In this document: positions 54,240 through 62,322 of the stretch, in pieces
How positions within the stretch are numbered: position 1 is the stretch's first letter
Layout: each line of letters opens with the position of its first letter
NCBI GenBank assembly: GCA_036741775.1
Contig: DAINRQ010000006.1
Coordinates: 1 to 64,000, forward strand
Length of the DNA stretch: 64,000 nucleotides
Direction of reading: 5' to 3'
Source of the DNA: JAJKIV01 sp036741775
Lineage (GTDB): Bacteria; Gemmatimonadota; Gemmatimonadetes; Gemmatimonadales; Gemmatimonadaceae
Notes under the pieces: generated by a model
What the model saw: the letters and a program-made list of their open reading frames with translations, nothing else
Database searches by the model: none
What the model was told of the DNA's origin: nothing
Made by a program: the position numbers and the translations under genes

Positions 54240-54484
54240 GACGCGCCGCCCCATTCTCCGGGGCGTGGCGCCACGAGCTCGCCGTGCATCGTTTCGCGCT
54301 CGAGGCGCTCGACCGGCGACTCCCACGGTCGCTCGAGTCGGAGGTCCTGCGGCTCGAAGATCACGCGCGACTGCGCGTCGAGGTCGCGGAAGTACCCGCG
54401 CCAGTAGCCCCAAGCGAGCACGACGGCAGCGAGAAGCGTCAGCGCTGCTGTGGCGATGATGACGGGGACCGACGACGGGATCAC
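54236..54484 (-). CDS. Small membrane protein of the cbb3 operon (CcoS/CcoQ-like)
   Basis: An 82-residue protein. GTG 54484 is chosen because AGGAGG lies 5 nt upstream; an earlier GTG (54508) is possible. One helix (VPVIIATAALTLLAAVVLAWGYWRG) is followed by the soluble YFRDLDAQSRVIFEPQDLRLERPW. A helix followed by an F-x-D-L-(E/D) type motif resembles CcoS, an assembly factor that normally shows QFDDLE. CcoQ is the other candidate. The 4-nt overlap with ccoN shows it is the first gene of the operon. Confidence 0.6.
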   Translation of the reverse strand: MIPSSVPVIIATAALTLLAAVVLAWGYWRGYFRDLDAQSRVIFEPQDLRLERPWESPVERLERETMHGELVAPRPGEWGGAS

Positions 54485-54828
54485 TGCCGCCTCCTGTAGT
54501 GCTGTCACGGTGATTCACGGATGACCCCGCGCTGGATGCAGCGCGAGCGGAGTCACGGGCCCGCTTGCCGCAAGTCTCGTGCGTCGATGATCGTGCACGG
54601 CAGAGTCTCGCACTCGCCGACGGCTCCGCTCGGCGTCCCGGCACGGAAGGACTGCCGCTCGATGGACGGGCCTAACGTGCGATGTCAGCCGTACCGAGCG
54701 GCGCCGCGCGCTGCCTAACAGGAATATGCAGAGTCGCCGCGAACTCGCGGCGCGGTCCATGCGAACCAACGGGTGCGGCCCATTAAAGAAGGGTGGATGG
54801 GGCCACAACCAATGACCGGAGTAGCGGT
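54485..54828. other. Divergent region between the oxidase operon and the WG-type gene
   Basis: About 340 bp. It contains GCCTAACG at 54670 and the variant GCCTAACA at 54713, a 7-bp hairpin GCCGCGA/TCGCGGC near 54735, and GGAG before ATG 54829. I found no CRP/FNR-type operator, although the oxidase might be expected to have one. Confidence 0.4.
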
Positions 54829-55086
54829 ATGCGAGAGTCTGAATTTCGAAGGGTTTTCCAGGGCGCGGCGCTGGTAGCGGGATTAGCGGTTGCGGGCGCG
54901 GCTGTACCAGCCGCGGTCCAGGCTCAGACGCCGAGCGACCCGGCCACGACGCAAACGATGCCCAACTACGACGACGATGACGACCAGAATTGGGGCTGGG
55001 TCGGATTGCTCGGCCTCGCGGGACTTCTGGGCCTTCGCCGCCGCGACCGACACGACCACGTCGACACCACGACGCGCCGGCCATAA
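54829..55086 (+). CDS. WGxxGxxG-type surface-sorting-signal protein
   Basis: An 85-residue small exported protein. ATG 54829 follows GGAG. A signal peptide ends near AVQAQ. A short acidic, low-complexity mature part (NYDDDDDQN) is followed by the C-terminal tripartite signal WGWVGLLGLAGLLGL and RRRD. This pattern (W-G-x-x-G plus hydrophobic stretch plus Arg cluster) is that of WGxxGxxG/MYXO-CTERM-like proteins anchored and processed at the envelope. Their sorting enzymes are not identified here. Confidence 0.75.
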   Translation: MRESEFRRVFQGAALVAGLAVAGAAVPAAVQAQTPSDPATTQTMPNYDDDDDQNWGWVGLLGLAGLLGLRRRDRHDHVDTTTRRP

Positions 55087-55112
55087 CCCGCGCTTGTGTT
55101 AGGCGGGAACGT

Positions 55113-55145
55113 CGAGCCCCGGGCAGCTACATCGCCCGGGGCTCG
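55113..55145. terminator. Bidirectional-type terminator hairpin
   Basis: CGAGCCCCGGGC (55113-55124) pairs exactly with GCCCGGGGCTCG (55134-55145) around a 9-nt loop. It lies between the convergent WG-type and M50 genes and could serve both. Confidence 0.65.
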
Positions 55146-55167
55146 GTCGTTCCGCTCGGTGCTTACG

Positions 55168-55869
55168 TCAGCGCGCCATGGGTGGCGGCGCCCCCCAACG
55201 CAACGCGGCGGCGTCGATTCGCTCGGTCCAGCGCGTCCACAATGCCATGGGAACGATCGCGAGCGCGAGCCCCCCAACCTGCACCCAGAACAGTGCATCC
55301 GACGTCAGCTGCATCCCGCCCCACGCGTTCACTGCGCCAATCACTGCGCGGCCGCCGTCGAGCGGCGGCACCGGCAGGAAATTGAACAGCGTCAGCACGA
55401 TGGCGTCCGCCACGACGTAGCGACCCCAGCGCCATCGCCTGCGGGTCGCGCGTTCGCGCACCGCGACCCCGCCAGCGACGACCACGGCGAACGCGAGCGT
55501 CGCCAGCACTCCGCCCGCGATCGTGGTCAGCTCGCGCCCCCACGCGGCCCAGCCTCCGTGCCGCGCCGATTCCGCCACCGCCGCGCTCGGGCGGCCGAAC
55601 GTGGTAACGCCGGCGATCGGAACGAGGCGCAGCACGATCTCCGTATCGCCGCGTTGCGTCCGCCACAGCACGGGTCCGGCGCCAGCGGTAACGCGACGCA
55701 CGCTCAGCCCCTGGCGCCACGCACCCACGGCGTGGCCGACTTCATGAACGAGCAGCAGGGCAGACCAGACAACCCAGAAGTGCGCGACTCGGCGCGCGAA
55801 TTCCGAAAGATTGGCGCGGGTCAACCGTGGTCGGCGGGCGGCGATCGAGGCGGCGAGGCGAGACGACAT
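55168..55869 (-). CDS. M50-family-like membrane metalloprotease
   Basis: A 233-residue membrane protein. The zinc motif HEVGH sits at the end of the first hydrophobic segment (VVWSALLLVHEVGHAVGAW). The second ligand motif is NFLPVPPLDGGRAVIG (the N-x-x-P-x-P-x-x-D-G block of site-2 proteases). Several helices lie between and after. Intramembrane proteases of this family cut regulators or signal remnants. It is convergent with the WG-type protein, so it might process it, which is inference. ATG 55869 lacks a clear ribosome-binding site. Confidence 0.8.
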   Translation of the reverse strand: MSSRLAASIAARRPRLTRANLSEFARRVAHFWVVWSALLLVHEVGHAVGAWRQGLSVRRVTAGAGPVLWRTQRGDTEIVLRLVPIAGVTTFGRPSAAVAESARHGGWAAWGRELTTIAGGVLATLAFAVVVAGGVAVRERATRRRWRWGRYVVADAIVLTLFNFLPVPPLDGGRAVIGAVNAWGGMQLTSDALFWVQVGGLALAIVPMALWTRWTERIDAAALRWGAPPPMAR

Positions 55870-56059
55870 ACAGCAAACCAGAAACGGCTCGGCAGACCGG
55901 AAGCGGGCCAGCCGAGGGATGCGGGTTCGGGTCGAGCGAACCGGGTGGAGCGGCGCGCTCGTGCCATTGAACCGGCAACATAACCCCGAGGACCGCGTCG
56001 CGCGCGATCGAATTGCAGCGGCCCCGACCGATCTCCTGTCTCGAGCGAGGTGAGCGTAC

Positions 56060-56878
56060 ATGGAACAGCGAGTGCTCGGACGGTCCGGTCTCAGGGTACC
56101 GGTGATTGGTATGGGCACGTGGCGAACGTTCGACGTCCACGGTGAGCGGGATACCGCCGAACGCCGCCTCGTCGTGGACAACGCGCTGTCGGCCGGCACG
56201 TCGCTTTTCGACACCTCACCGATGTACGGCGAGGCCGAGCGCGTTCTCGCGCGAGCGCTGAGCGGCCGGCGCGACCAGGCGATCATCGCCGACAAGGTAT
56301 GGACGTCTTCGGCGCGCGAGGGGCGGGAGCAGGTGCGCCGTGCCCTCGAGTGGTACGAGGGCAGGGTGGAGATCTACCAAGTCCACAACCTCGTCAAGTG
56401 GCGCGACCACCTGCCCATGCTCGAAGAGCTTCGCAACCAGGGGCAGGTGCGTGTTCTAGGCGCCACACATTACCAGCACTCGGCGCTGAGCGAGCTCATG
56501 TCGGTGATGAACACGGGACGCGTACAGATGGTCCAGATCCCGTACAGTGCGGCGGACCGCGTGGTCGAGCGTGAGGTGCTCCCGCTTGCTCACGAGCTCG
56601 GACTCGGCGTGCTCGTTATGCAGCCCCTCGGCACCGGCCGTTTGGTACGCCATGGGCCACGCGCCCGCGACCTGGAGCGGCTCGAGAGCTTTGGCGTGCG
56701 CACGTGGGCGCAGGCACTGCTCAAGTGGATCGCGAGCGACCCGCGCGTGCATTGCGTGCTTCCGGCGACGAGCCGTCCGGAGCGCGCGCAGGAAAACGCG
56801 GGCGCCGGCGACCCGCCATGGTTCGACGCCGAAGCGCGTGAATACGTGGCAGGGTTGGCCCGGGTGACTGCCGGCTGA
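56060..56878 (+). CDS. Aldo/keto reductase (second, different subfamily)
   Basis: A 272-residue AKR-superfamily protein. Tetrad: Asp in LFDTSPMYGEAE with Tyr four residues on, Lys in AIIADKVWTS, His in IYQVHNLVKW. The beginning MEQRVLGRSGLRVPVIGMGTW is typical. It is shorter than the 12676-13641 enzyme and not closely similar to it. The substrate is unknown. A GAGGTGAG site precedes the ATG. Confidence 0.88.
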   Translation: MEQRVLGRSGLRVPVIGMGTWRTFDVHGERDTAERRLVVDNALSAGTSLFDTSPMYGEAERVLARALSGRRDQAIIADKVWTSSAREGREQVRRALEWYEGRVEIYQVHNLVKWRDHLPMLEELRNQGQVRVLGATHYQHSALSELMSVMNTGRVQMVQIPYSAADRVVEREVLPLAHELGLGVLVMQPLGTGRLVRHGPRARDLERLESFGVRTWAQALLKWIASDPRVHCVLPATSRPERAQENAGAGDPPWFDAEAREYVAGLARVTAG

Positions 56879-57018
56879 ATCACGGGGCGCTGGCCTATTC
56901 CATCGTGCACCCCTTTCACGTCATCGTGCACGGTTCATGCGACTCCCAGTCAGCCCGCGCGTCGACGTGCCGGGTGAGCTCCAATCCCGCGCTCTGCACG
57001 ATCCATCCAGGAGGCGAC

Positions 57019-57576
57019 ATGCGGCGTTCTCTCTCGGGCTTTCTACTCACACCCCTGCTGCTCGTCGCCACCGCCTGCGAGCGCTCCGCGAACCCGGCCG
57101 ACGGAGAACGGGATTCCGTCGCGGCGCGTGGAGCGGACGCGATGGCTCCCGCCACCGACTCCGCATCTGGTGCCGACACGACCGGCGGACATTCGGCCAC
57201 CAGCCACGCCGCTGCGGGTGACGGCCAGGCACTGCTCCCGATCATGCAGAAGCTCGGCAGCGACATGACTGCGCTGACCTACGCGCTGATGACGGACGAC
57301 CACGAGACAGTGGCACGGAGCGCCGCCGAGATCGCCGAGCACGCGCCGATCGCGGCCGACGACCTCGCGCGCATCCAGACCACGTTGGGACCCGACATGG
57401 CGGCCTTCGAGGCCGTGGACGAGTCGGTTCACGTGGCGTCGGTGCGCTTGCACGAAGCGGCACGGGCGCGCCAGCCCGGGCTGGTTGTGGAGCGGCTGGG
57501 CGACGTGCAGCGCGGTTGCGTGTCGTGTCACGCGCGGTTCCGGGAACGGTTGCGGACCAATCGTGCCGCGCGGTAG
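57019..57576 (+). CDS. Cytochrome c'-like lipoprotein
   Basis: A 185-residue protein. ATG 57019 has AGGAGG upstream. The signal ends in the lipobox LVATAC. A low-complexity linker (Ala/Thr/Ser/Gly) runs to about residue 70. Four helices follow, ending with the single haem motif CVSCHARFRERLR near the C-terminus, the position found in cytochromes c' (four-helix bundle). Such proteins bind nitric oxide or carry electrons. No partner genes are adjacent. Confidence 0.78.
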   Translation: MRRSLSGFLLTPLLLVATACERSANPADGERDSVAARGADAMAPATDSASGADTTGGHSATSHAAAGDGQALLPIMQKLGSDMTALTYALMTDDHETVARSAAEIAEHAPIAADDLARIQTTLGPDMAAFEAVDESVHVASVRLHEAARARQPGLVVERLGDVQRGCVSCHARFRERLRTNRAAR

Positions 57577-57584
57577 CACTGCTT

Positions 57585-58080
57585 ATGGGGTTGGGTTACA
57601 CCGAAGTGCCCGAGCAGCAGGACCTCTCCCCGCAGGCGCAGACCGATATGCTCGCGGCGTTCCTCGATGAGCTCTCGATCCCCGCGGCAGACCTCATCGC
57701 CAACGACAGCGGCGGGACGATCGCGCAGCTCTTCGTGGTGCAGCACCCGGCCCGTGTCCGCACCATGCTCCTCACGAACCGCGACGTGCACAAGAACAGT
57801 CCGCCGGCGCAGATGCGCAATTCGATCGCGTCGGCGCGGGCAGGCCAGTACGACCTGAAGATGGCCCGCCATCTCGATGATGGCGTTTACGCGCGCTCGC
57901 CCCAGGGCATCGGCGGATCCGCCGACGTCGACCCGGCGAACCTGACGGACGAGGCGCTCGAGTACTACTTCCGGCCGCTGGTGTCGTCGCCACTGCGGAG
58001 GACGCAGCTGAATCGCCACCTGGCGGCGTTCGAGCCGAACCCGCTCCTCGCGATCGAGCCGGCGCTACGGCGGTGCACCA
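57585..58080 (+). pseudogene. Alpha/beta-hydrolase fragment, both ends missing
   Basis: From ATG 57585 the frame reads MGLGYTEVPEQQDLSPQAQ, then the nucleophile elbow region ADLIANDSGGTIAQLF. The first strand, oxyanion HG motif and YDQ/PDxxG segment that normally precede this are absent. After FEPNPLLAIEPALRR the homologous sequence stops and becomes Arg-rich nonsense, so the acid and His residues are lost. This looks like a remnant. It could be residual from a rearrangement that also placed the BTAD gene next to it. Confidence 0.7.
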
Positions 58081-58119
58081 CGCCGACACGCCATCGCCGG
58101 CGCCGCCGTCTCCGCCCCG

Positions 58120-60678
58120 TTACTCGATCGGTCGCGCGAGTGCGGCGAAGGCGGGGTCGCGCTGGATGGGAGCCAGGTCCTGATCGAGGTGGACCCACAT
58201 ACCGAACCCGGCGCCCTTCTCGAGCGCCTCGCGGAACAGCTGCACGGCGCGCCGCGGCTCACCGAGCTGCGCCGCGATGCGCGCCCTCCACAGGTCGGCT
58301 GCGCCACGTGCGTCGGCCGCGCTCGACGAGGGCAGCGACGCCTCGATCAGCCGCGCACCGTCATGATCCCCGCGCCGCGCGGCGAGCGTCCCTCGCAGGC
58401 CGGTGATCCACAGTGCCTCGCCGTTCGCCGCGTGCGCGCGGTGACGCTCGAGCAGGACGTGCGCCTCGTCCCAGCGCCCGGCCTCGTACAACGTCAGGAC
58501 GAGGGCGCGCTCGTACCGCGATATGTTCGACTCGGGTTGCGCGTGGTACCAGGCGATGGCCTTCTCCCAGCTGCGCATCGCCGCAGCCTCGTGGCCGTGT
58601 GCGCGCAGCTCGGCTGCGGCGAGCCGGAACACGTCGGCGGGCGTCTGGTCCGAGCTCGGTCGGTGTAAGGCGTTATCGCCGAGCAGCCGCTCCACCTCGG
58701 AGACGCGCCCGAGTGCGACGAGCGCACGGATCTCCATCGCGAGCAGGTTCGGCAGGTGGGGGAACGTGCGTCGAGCGCGGCGAGCTTCCTCGAGCTCGCG
58801 CTTGTGCTGCCCCAGGAGATGATGGCTGATCGTCAGCCAGTCCCAGAGGCGCGGGTTCTCCCGCAGCAGCCCGGTCGACGGATCGAGGCGGCTGAGCGCG
58901 GCCAGCGCCTCGCGCGGCCGGTTCGCCTCAACGGCCATGACGGCGTATCCGATCGTGAACTGCGACCCGGGCGTCATGTCCGCGACAGCTCGCATGGCTC
59001 GCAGCCCCCCAATCCGGTCTCCCCGTTGCTCCGCTTCGAACGCGTCGAGGAGCGCGCGGTCGAACCGTCCCATGTGCTCGCGCCGTCCGGCGAGATGCCG
59101 CAGTAGCGAATCCGCTCGCAGCCGCCGTCCCATGTTCAGCGCGACCAGCGCGGAGTAAAGCCGCGCCAGGTCGAACGTCGTGTCGAGCGTCCACGCGCGC
59201 TCGAAGCTCGCCTCTGCTTCGCGCACGCGGAACCCGGAAAAGAGCCGGACCCCTTCCAGGTATTTCAGGTACGCGGCGTACGTTGGCGGCTGCGCCCGGA
59301 TCGTCACCTCGCGAAGTTCGTCGGCGGCGACACGTCGCGCGGCGAGGCTCGTCGCGAGCCGCTGGAGGAGCTGGTCGATCGCGACGAGAGCGCTATCGCG
59401 GTGGACGGTGAGGGGATCGAGTGAGTGCAAGAGCGTGCCGCGTGCCGCCTGGTGAAGGTGCGCCTGCAGCCGGAGGGAATCGCCGATCCGCGAGTAGTCT
59501 CCGGAGATCACCATCGTTGCCGCAGCGCGCGCAGCAAGCGCACGCAGCGCGGGCAGCGTCGTGTCGCCGCGGCCGTACGTCACCCAGCTTGGCGATACCA
59601 CTTCCACTGCGCCCGTCGCGAGCAAACCCCTCGACATCCAGTCCGCCGCCAGGTCGCCGATCGGATCGAGCGACGGGTCGCCGGTTCGGTTCTGGAACAC
59701 AGCGACGAGCACGCGCTCGCGATCGTCGCGCCGAGTGGGCCATGACGCGACCGCCCCCCATCCGAGGAACAGCAGGGCCGCGAGCCCACCTGTCACGACC
59801 GCGGTCCGTCGGATCCGGCCCACCGGGGCTCCGTCGCTCGCCATCGGCGGCGTAGTCGCAGGTGCTCGAAGCTCGCCGCGGACGTTGGGGGCGTCGATGG
59901 CCGATGCGGGCGGCCGCGCCGTTCGCGGCGGGTCCGTCGTGCGATCCGTCGTCGGCGCGACCCGCGTCACCTCGGACGCGCGCAGCTGCTCGACCGCCGC
60001 GAGCACGGCAGGATCGGGAGCGATGTCGAGCTCCGCGCGGAGCAGCGCCTCGTGTGCCTGTGCGTGGCGGAGTGCCGCCGCCCGATCGCCAGCTGCGGCG
60101 AGTGCGGAGATGAGCGCGAGCGCCACGCGACCGCTGTACGGATCGGCTGCCTGCAGGCGTCGCCACCACTCCGCCGCTCCGGCGTGGTCCCCGGACGCCT
60201 CGGCGCCTCGCGCCAGCTGCTCGAGCGCTCCGGCGTACACGCGCGCGAGATCCGCGCGCGTCTCCTCCGCCCATCGCTCGAACTCGGGCGTGTCCGGCAC
60301 GACGAACCCGTCGAGGAAAGGGCCGCGGTACAGCGCTGCCGACGTGCGCCAATCGCCGCGGGCCGCCGCGTCGCGAAACTCGGCGACGTCGGTGCGAACC
60401 ACGAGGGGATCGAGCTGGAGACTGTCCCCGACGGCGACGATCGCTTCGCTCCCCAGCGCCTTTCGCAGCGCGTACACCGAGTCCGCGAGAAATCGCCGAG
60501 CGGTCTCCGGATCTGCGTCTGGCCACAGGTACCAGACGAGCTTCTCGCGCGGCACCGCTGCAGGAGCGGCGGCGAGCACCGCGAGGAGGGCGAGGCGCCG
60601 GCGCTGCGCCGCCGGTCCGGCGACGGGAGTGCCGTGGCGGGTCAGGGAAACCGGTCCGAGCAGCTCGAGGGATAGCAT
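58120..60678 (-). CDS. BTAD regulator with membrane helix, TolB-like domain and TPRs
   Basis: An 852-residue protein. The N-terminal winged helix (LELLGPVSLTRHG...LVWYLWPDADPETARRFLADSVYALRKALG) and BTAD domain (to about 240) are those of SARP-type activators. A membrane helix (TAVVTGGLAALLFLGWGAVASW, about 290-310) follows. After it comes a TolB-like domain (ERVLVAVFQNRTGDPSLDPIGDLAADWMSRGL) that is usual in adenylate-cyclase- or regulator-linked proteins, then TPR repeats to the end. A cytoplasmic DNA-binding domain tethered to a periplasmic sensor is implied, as in ToxR-like or CadC-like regulators; that is inference from the topology. Confidence 0.88.
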   Translation of the reverse strand: MLSLELLGPVSLTRHGTPVAGPAAQRRRLALLAVLAAAPAAVPREKLVWYLWPDADPETARRFLADSVYALRKALGSEAIVAVGDSLQLDPLVVRTDVAEFRDAAARGDWRTSAALYRGPFLDGFVVPDTPEFERWAEETRADLARVYAGALEQLARGAEASGDHAGAAEWWRRLQAADPYSGRVALALISALAAAGDRAAALRHAQAHEALLRAELDIAPDPAVLAAVEQLRASEVTRVAPTTDRTTDPPRTARPPASAIDAPNVRGELRAPATTPPMASDGAPVGRIRRTAVVTGGLAALLFLGWGAVASWPTRRDDRERVLVAVFQNRTGDPSLDPIGDLAADWMSRGLLATGAVEVVSPSWVTYGRGDTTLPALRALAARAAATMVISGDYSRIGDSLRLQAHLHQAARGTLLHSLDPLTVHRDSALVAIDQLLQRLATSLAARRVAADELREVTIRAQPPTYAAYLKYLEGVRLFSGFRVREAEASFERAWTLDTTFDLARLYSALVALNMGRRLRADSLLRHLAGRREHMGRFDRALLDAFEAEQRGDRIGGLRAMRAVADMTPGSQFTIGYAVMAVEANRPREALAALSRLDPSTGLLRENPRLWDWLTISHHLLGQHKRELEEARRARRTFPHLPNLLAMEIRALVALGRVSEVERLLGDNALHRPSSDQTPADVFRLAAAELRAHGHEAAAMRSWEKAIAWYHAQPESNISRYERALVLTLYEAGRWDEAHVLLERHRAHAANGEALWITGLRGTLAARRGDHDGARLIEASLPSSSAADARGAADLWRARIAAQLGEPRRAVQLFREALEKGAGFGMWVHLDQDLAPIQRDPAFAALARPIE

Positions 60679-60795
60679 CGCGGGGTTTGCCGACGTGCAA
60701 CCGATGCGCAGCCGATGGGCAGCCGATCCGAGCGGGCGAACATACGCCTCCGGTTACCGGCCGGCCAGCACTTACCACTTCTCTGGAGGCATCGC

Positions 60796-61332
60796 ATGCA
60801 CGCGCACCACCACACCGCCCTCGTCGTCGTCGCCGCGCTCGTCCTCAGCGGGTGCGGTTCAGAGCCTACGGGCACCCTGTCCACGCCGTCCAGTCACGTC
60901 GCCCTCGCCACCAACGCGCAGCAACGGATCACCGGCGACTGCAAGATCACATCTGTTGTCGCCCTCGGCGTCCAGGAGGGCGTACTCACGCAGTTCAGCA
61001 CCGCGGACTGCCGGCTGACGCATCTCGGCCGCACTGCCAGTAGCATGGTTCAGCGCGTCGATCTCGCGACCTTGGTGGCTCGGGCGGAGGTGGTGTGGAC
61101 GACTGCCTCAGGCGACGTCGTTCGCGCCACGAGTGTTGGACAGGGCACGGCCACCGGTCCCGGCACCGTTGCCTTCACGGGTACGGTAACGATTGGCGGG
61201 GGTACCGGGCGCTTCGCAAACGCGAGTGGGACGCTGGCCGTCAGCGGCACGGCCGACAACGTGAACGGCACCGGCAGCTCCCGGTACGATGGCTGGGTCG
61301 ACTACGACGCGAGCGATCGCGGCCGGCGATGA
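60796..61332 (+). CDS. Lipoprotein of unknown function with a beta-barrel-like repeat
   Basis: A 178-residue protein. ATG 60796 has GGAGG upstream. The lipobox is LVLSGC (Cys about 20). The mature protein looks all-beta, ending with TIGGGTGRFANASGTLAVSG, which resembles the glycine-rich GGTGxFxxAxG motif of allene-oxide-cyclase/dirigent-like barrels. A His-rich MHAHHHT start precedes the signal. Its stop overlaps the ATG of the amidohydrolase, so they are translated together. Confidence 0.65.
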   Translation: MHAHHHTALVVVAALVLSGCGSEPTGTLSTPSSHVALATNAQQRITGDCKITSVVALGVQEGVLTQFSTADCRLTHLGRTASSMVQRVDLATLVARAEVVWTTASGDVVRATSVGQGTATGPGTVAFTGTVTIGGGTGRFANASGTLAVSGTADNVNGTGSSRYDGWVDYDASDRGRR

Positions 61333-62270
61333 GACGCGCGACATCTGGGTCCGGGATGTTCCGGCGCGCGACACCCGTCTGCCTCGCGCTCGGGATGGCT
61401 GGGACCGCGGCCGCGCAACCGAGCGCGGAGCGGCCGCCGGTGATCGACATGCACGCGCACAGCACCACGACGACCCCCGCCGGGCTCGCGCGGCTCGACT
61501 CCCTTGGGGTGCGCTTCGTCTTTCTCGGAGCCCTGGCCACCGACCTCCCCGCGTGGCGAGGCGCCGATTCGGCACGCGTCCTGACTGCGCTCGTCTTTCC
61601 CTGCGAGGGTGGGCGCGCCGTGATCACCGGGCGCCCCTGCTTCGAGCCCACGGCGGAGTTTCCCGACCCCGCGTGGCTGCGCGCCGAGATCATCGCCGGC
61701 CGGGTGCGCGGGTTCGGGGAACTACTGCCGCAGTTCATGGGGCTCGAGCCAAACGATGTGCGGCTCGAGCCGTACTGGCAGATCGCTGAGGAGTTCGGGC
61801 TGCCGGTCGGTATTCACCTCGGCCCGGGCCCGGCAGGGGTGGTCTACGAGACGCTGCCCGTGCCGCGGCGCTCACCGCACTACCGCGCCGCCCTCGGCGA
61901 CCCGCTGCTCCTCGAGAAGGTGCTGGTCCGACACCCAAGGCTCCGGCTCTTCGTGATGCACGCCGGCTGGCCGCGCCTGGACGCGATGCTCGCCCTGCTC
62001 CAGGCGCATCCGACGGTGCACGTCGATCTTGCGGGCCTCCACTCCCCCCTGATCACGACGCGGGCGGAATTCGATCGCTACCTGCGCACGTTGGTCGACG
62101 CGGGCTTCGGTCGTCGCATCATGTTCGGGTCCGACTTTCCCGACGCGCTCGCGCCAGGAATCGCCGCGATCCGCGAGGCCTCGTATCTCACGGCCGCGCA
62201 GCAGGCCGACATTCTCTGTGGCAACGCCGCGCGGTTCCTTCGGCTTCCCGACTCGACGTGCGCACCGTGA
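61329..62270 (+). CDS. Secreted amidohydrolase
   Basis: A 313-residue protein of the amidohydrolase-2 (TIM-barrel metal-dependent) type. A signal peptide ends near GTAAAQ. Metal ligands are visible: HxH in VIDMHAHSTT, His in VGIHLGPGPAG, His in FVMHAGWPRL, and Asp in MFGSDFPDAL. Members cut C-N or C-C bonds in small molecules. ATG 61329 overlaps the previous stop (ATGA). The lipoprotein before it may be a partner or binding protein. Confidence 0.85.
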   Translation: MRRATSGSGMFRRATPVCLALGMAGTAAAQPSAERPPVIDMHAHSTTTTPAGLARLDSLGVRFVFLGALATDLPAWRGADSARVLTALVFPCEGGRAVITGRPCFEPTAEFPDPAWLRAEIIAGRVRGFGELLPQFMGLEPNDVRLEPYWQIAEEFGLPVGIHLGPGPAGVVYETLPVPRRSPHYRAALGDPLLLEKVLVRHPRLRLFVMHAGWPRLDAMLALLQAHPTVHVDLAGLHSPLITTRAEFDRYLRTLVDAGFGRRIMFGSDFPDALAPGIAAIREASYLTAAQQADILCGNAARFLRLPDSTCAP

Positions 62271-62289
62271 GGACCCGTGGCGGATTTCT

Positions 62290-62320
62290 CCCGCCGGGCG
62301 CTTGGTCCCGGTCCGGCGGG
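62290..62320. terminator. Stem-loop between convergent genes
   Basis: CCCGCCGG (62290-62297) pairs exactly with CCGGCGGG (62313-62320), loop 15 nt, just before the stop of queG on the minus strand and 20 nt after the amidohydrolase stop. It can serve both genes. Confidence 0.5.
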
Positions 62321-62322
62321 CT

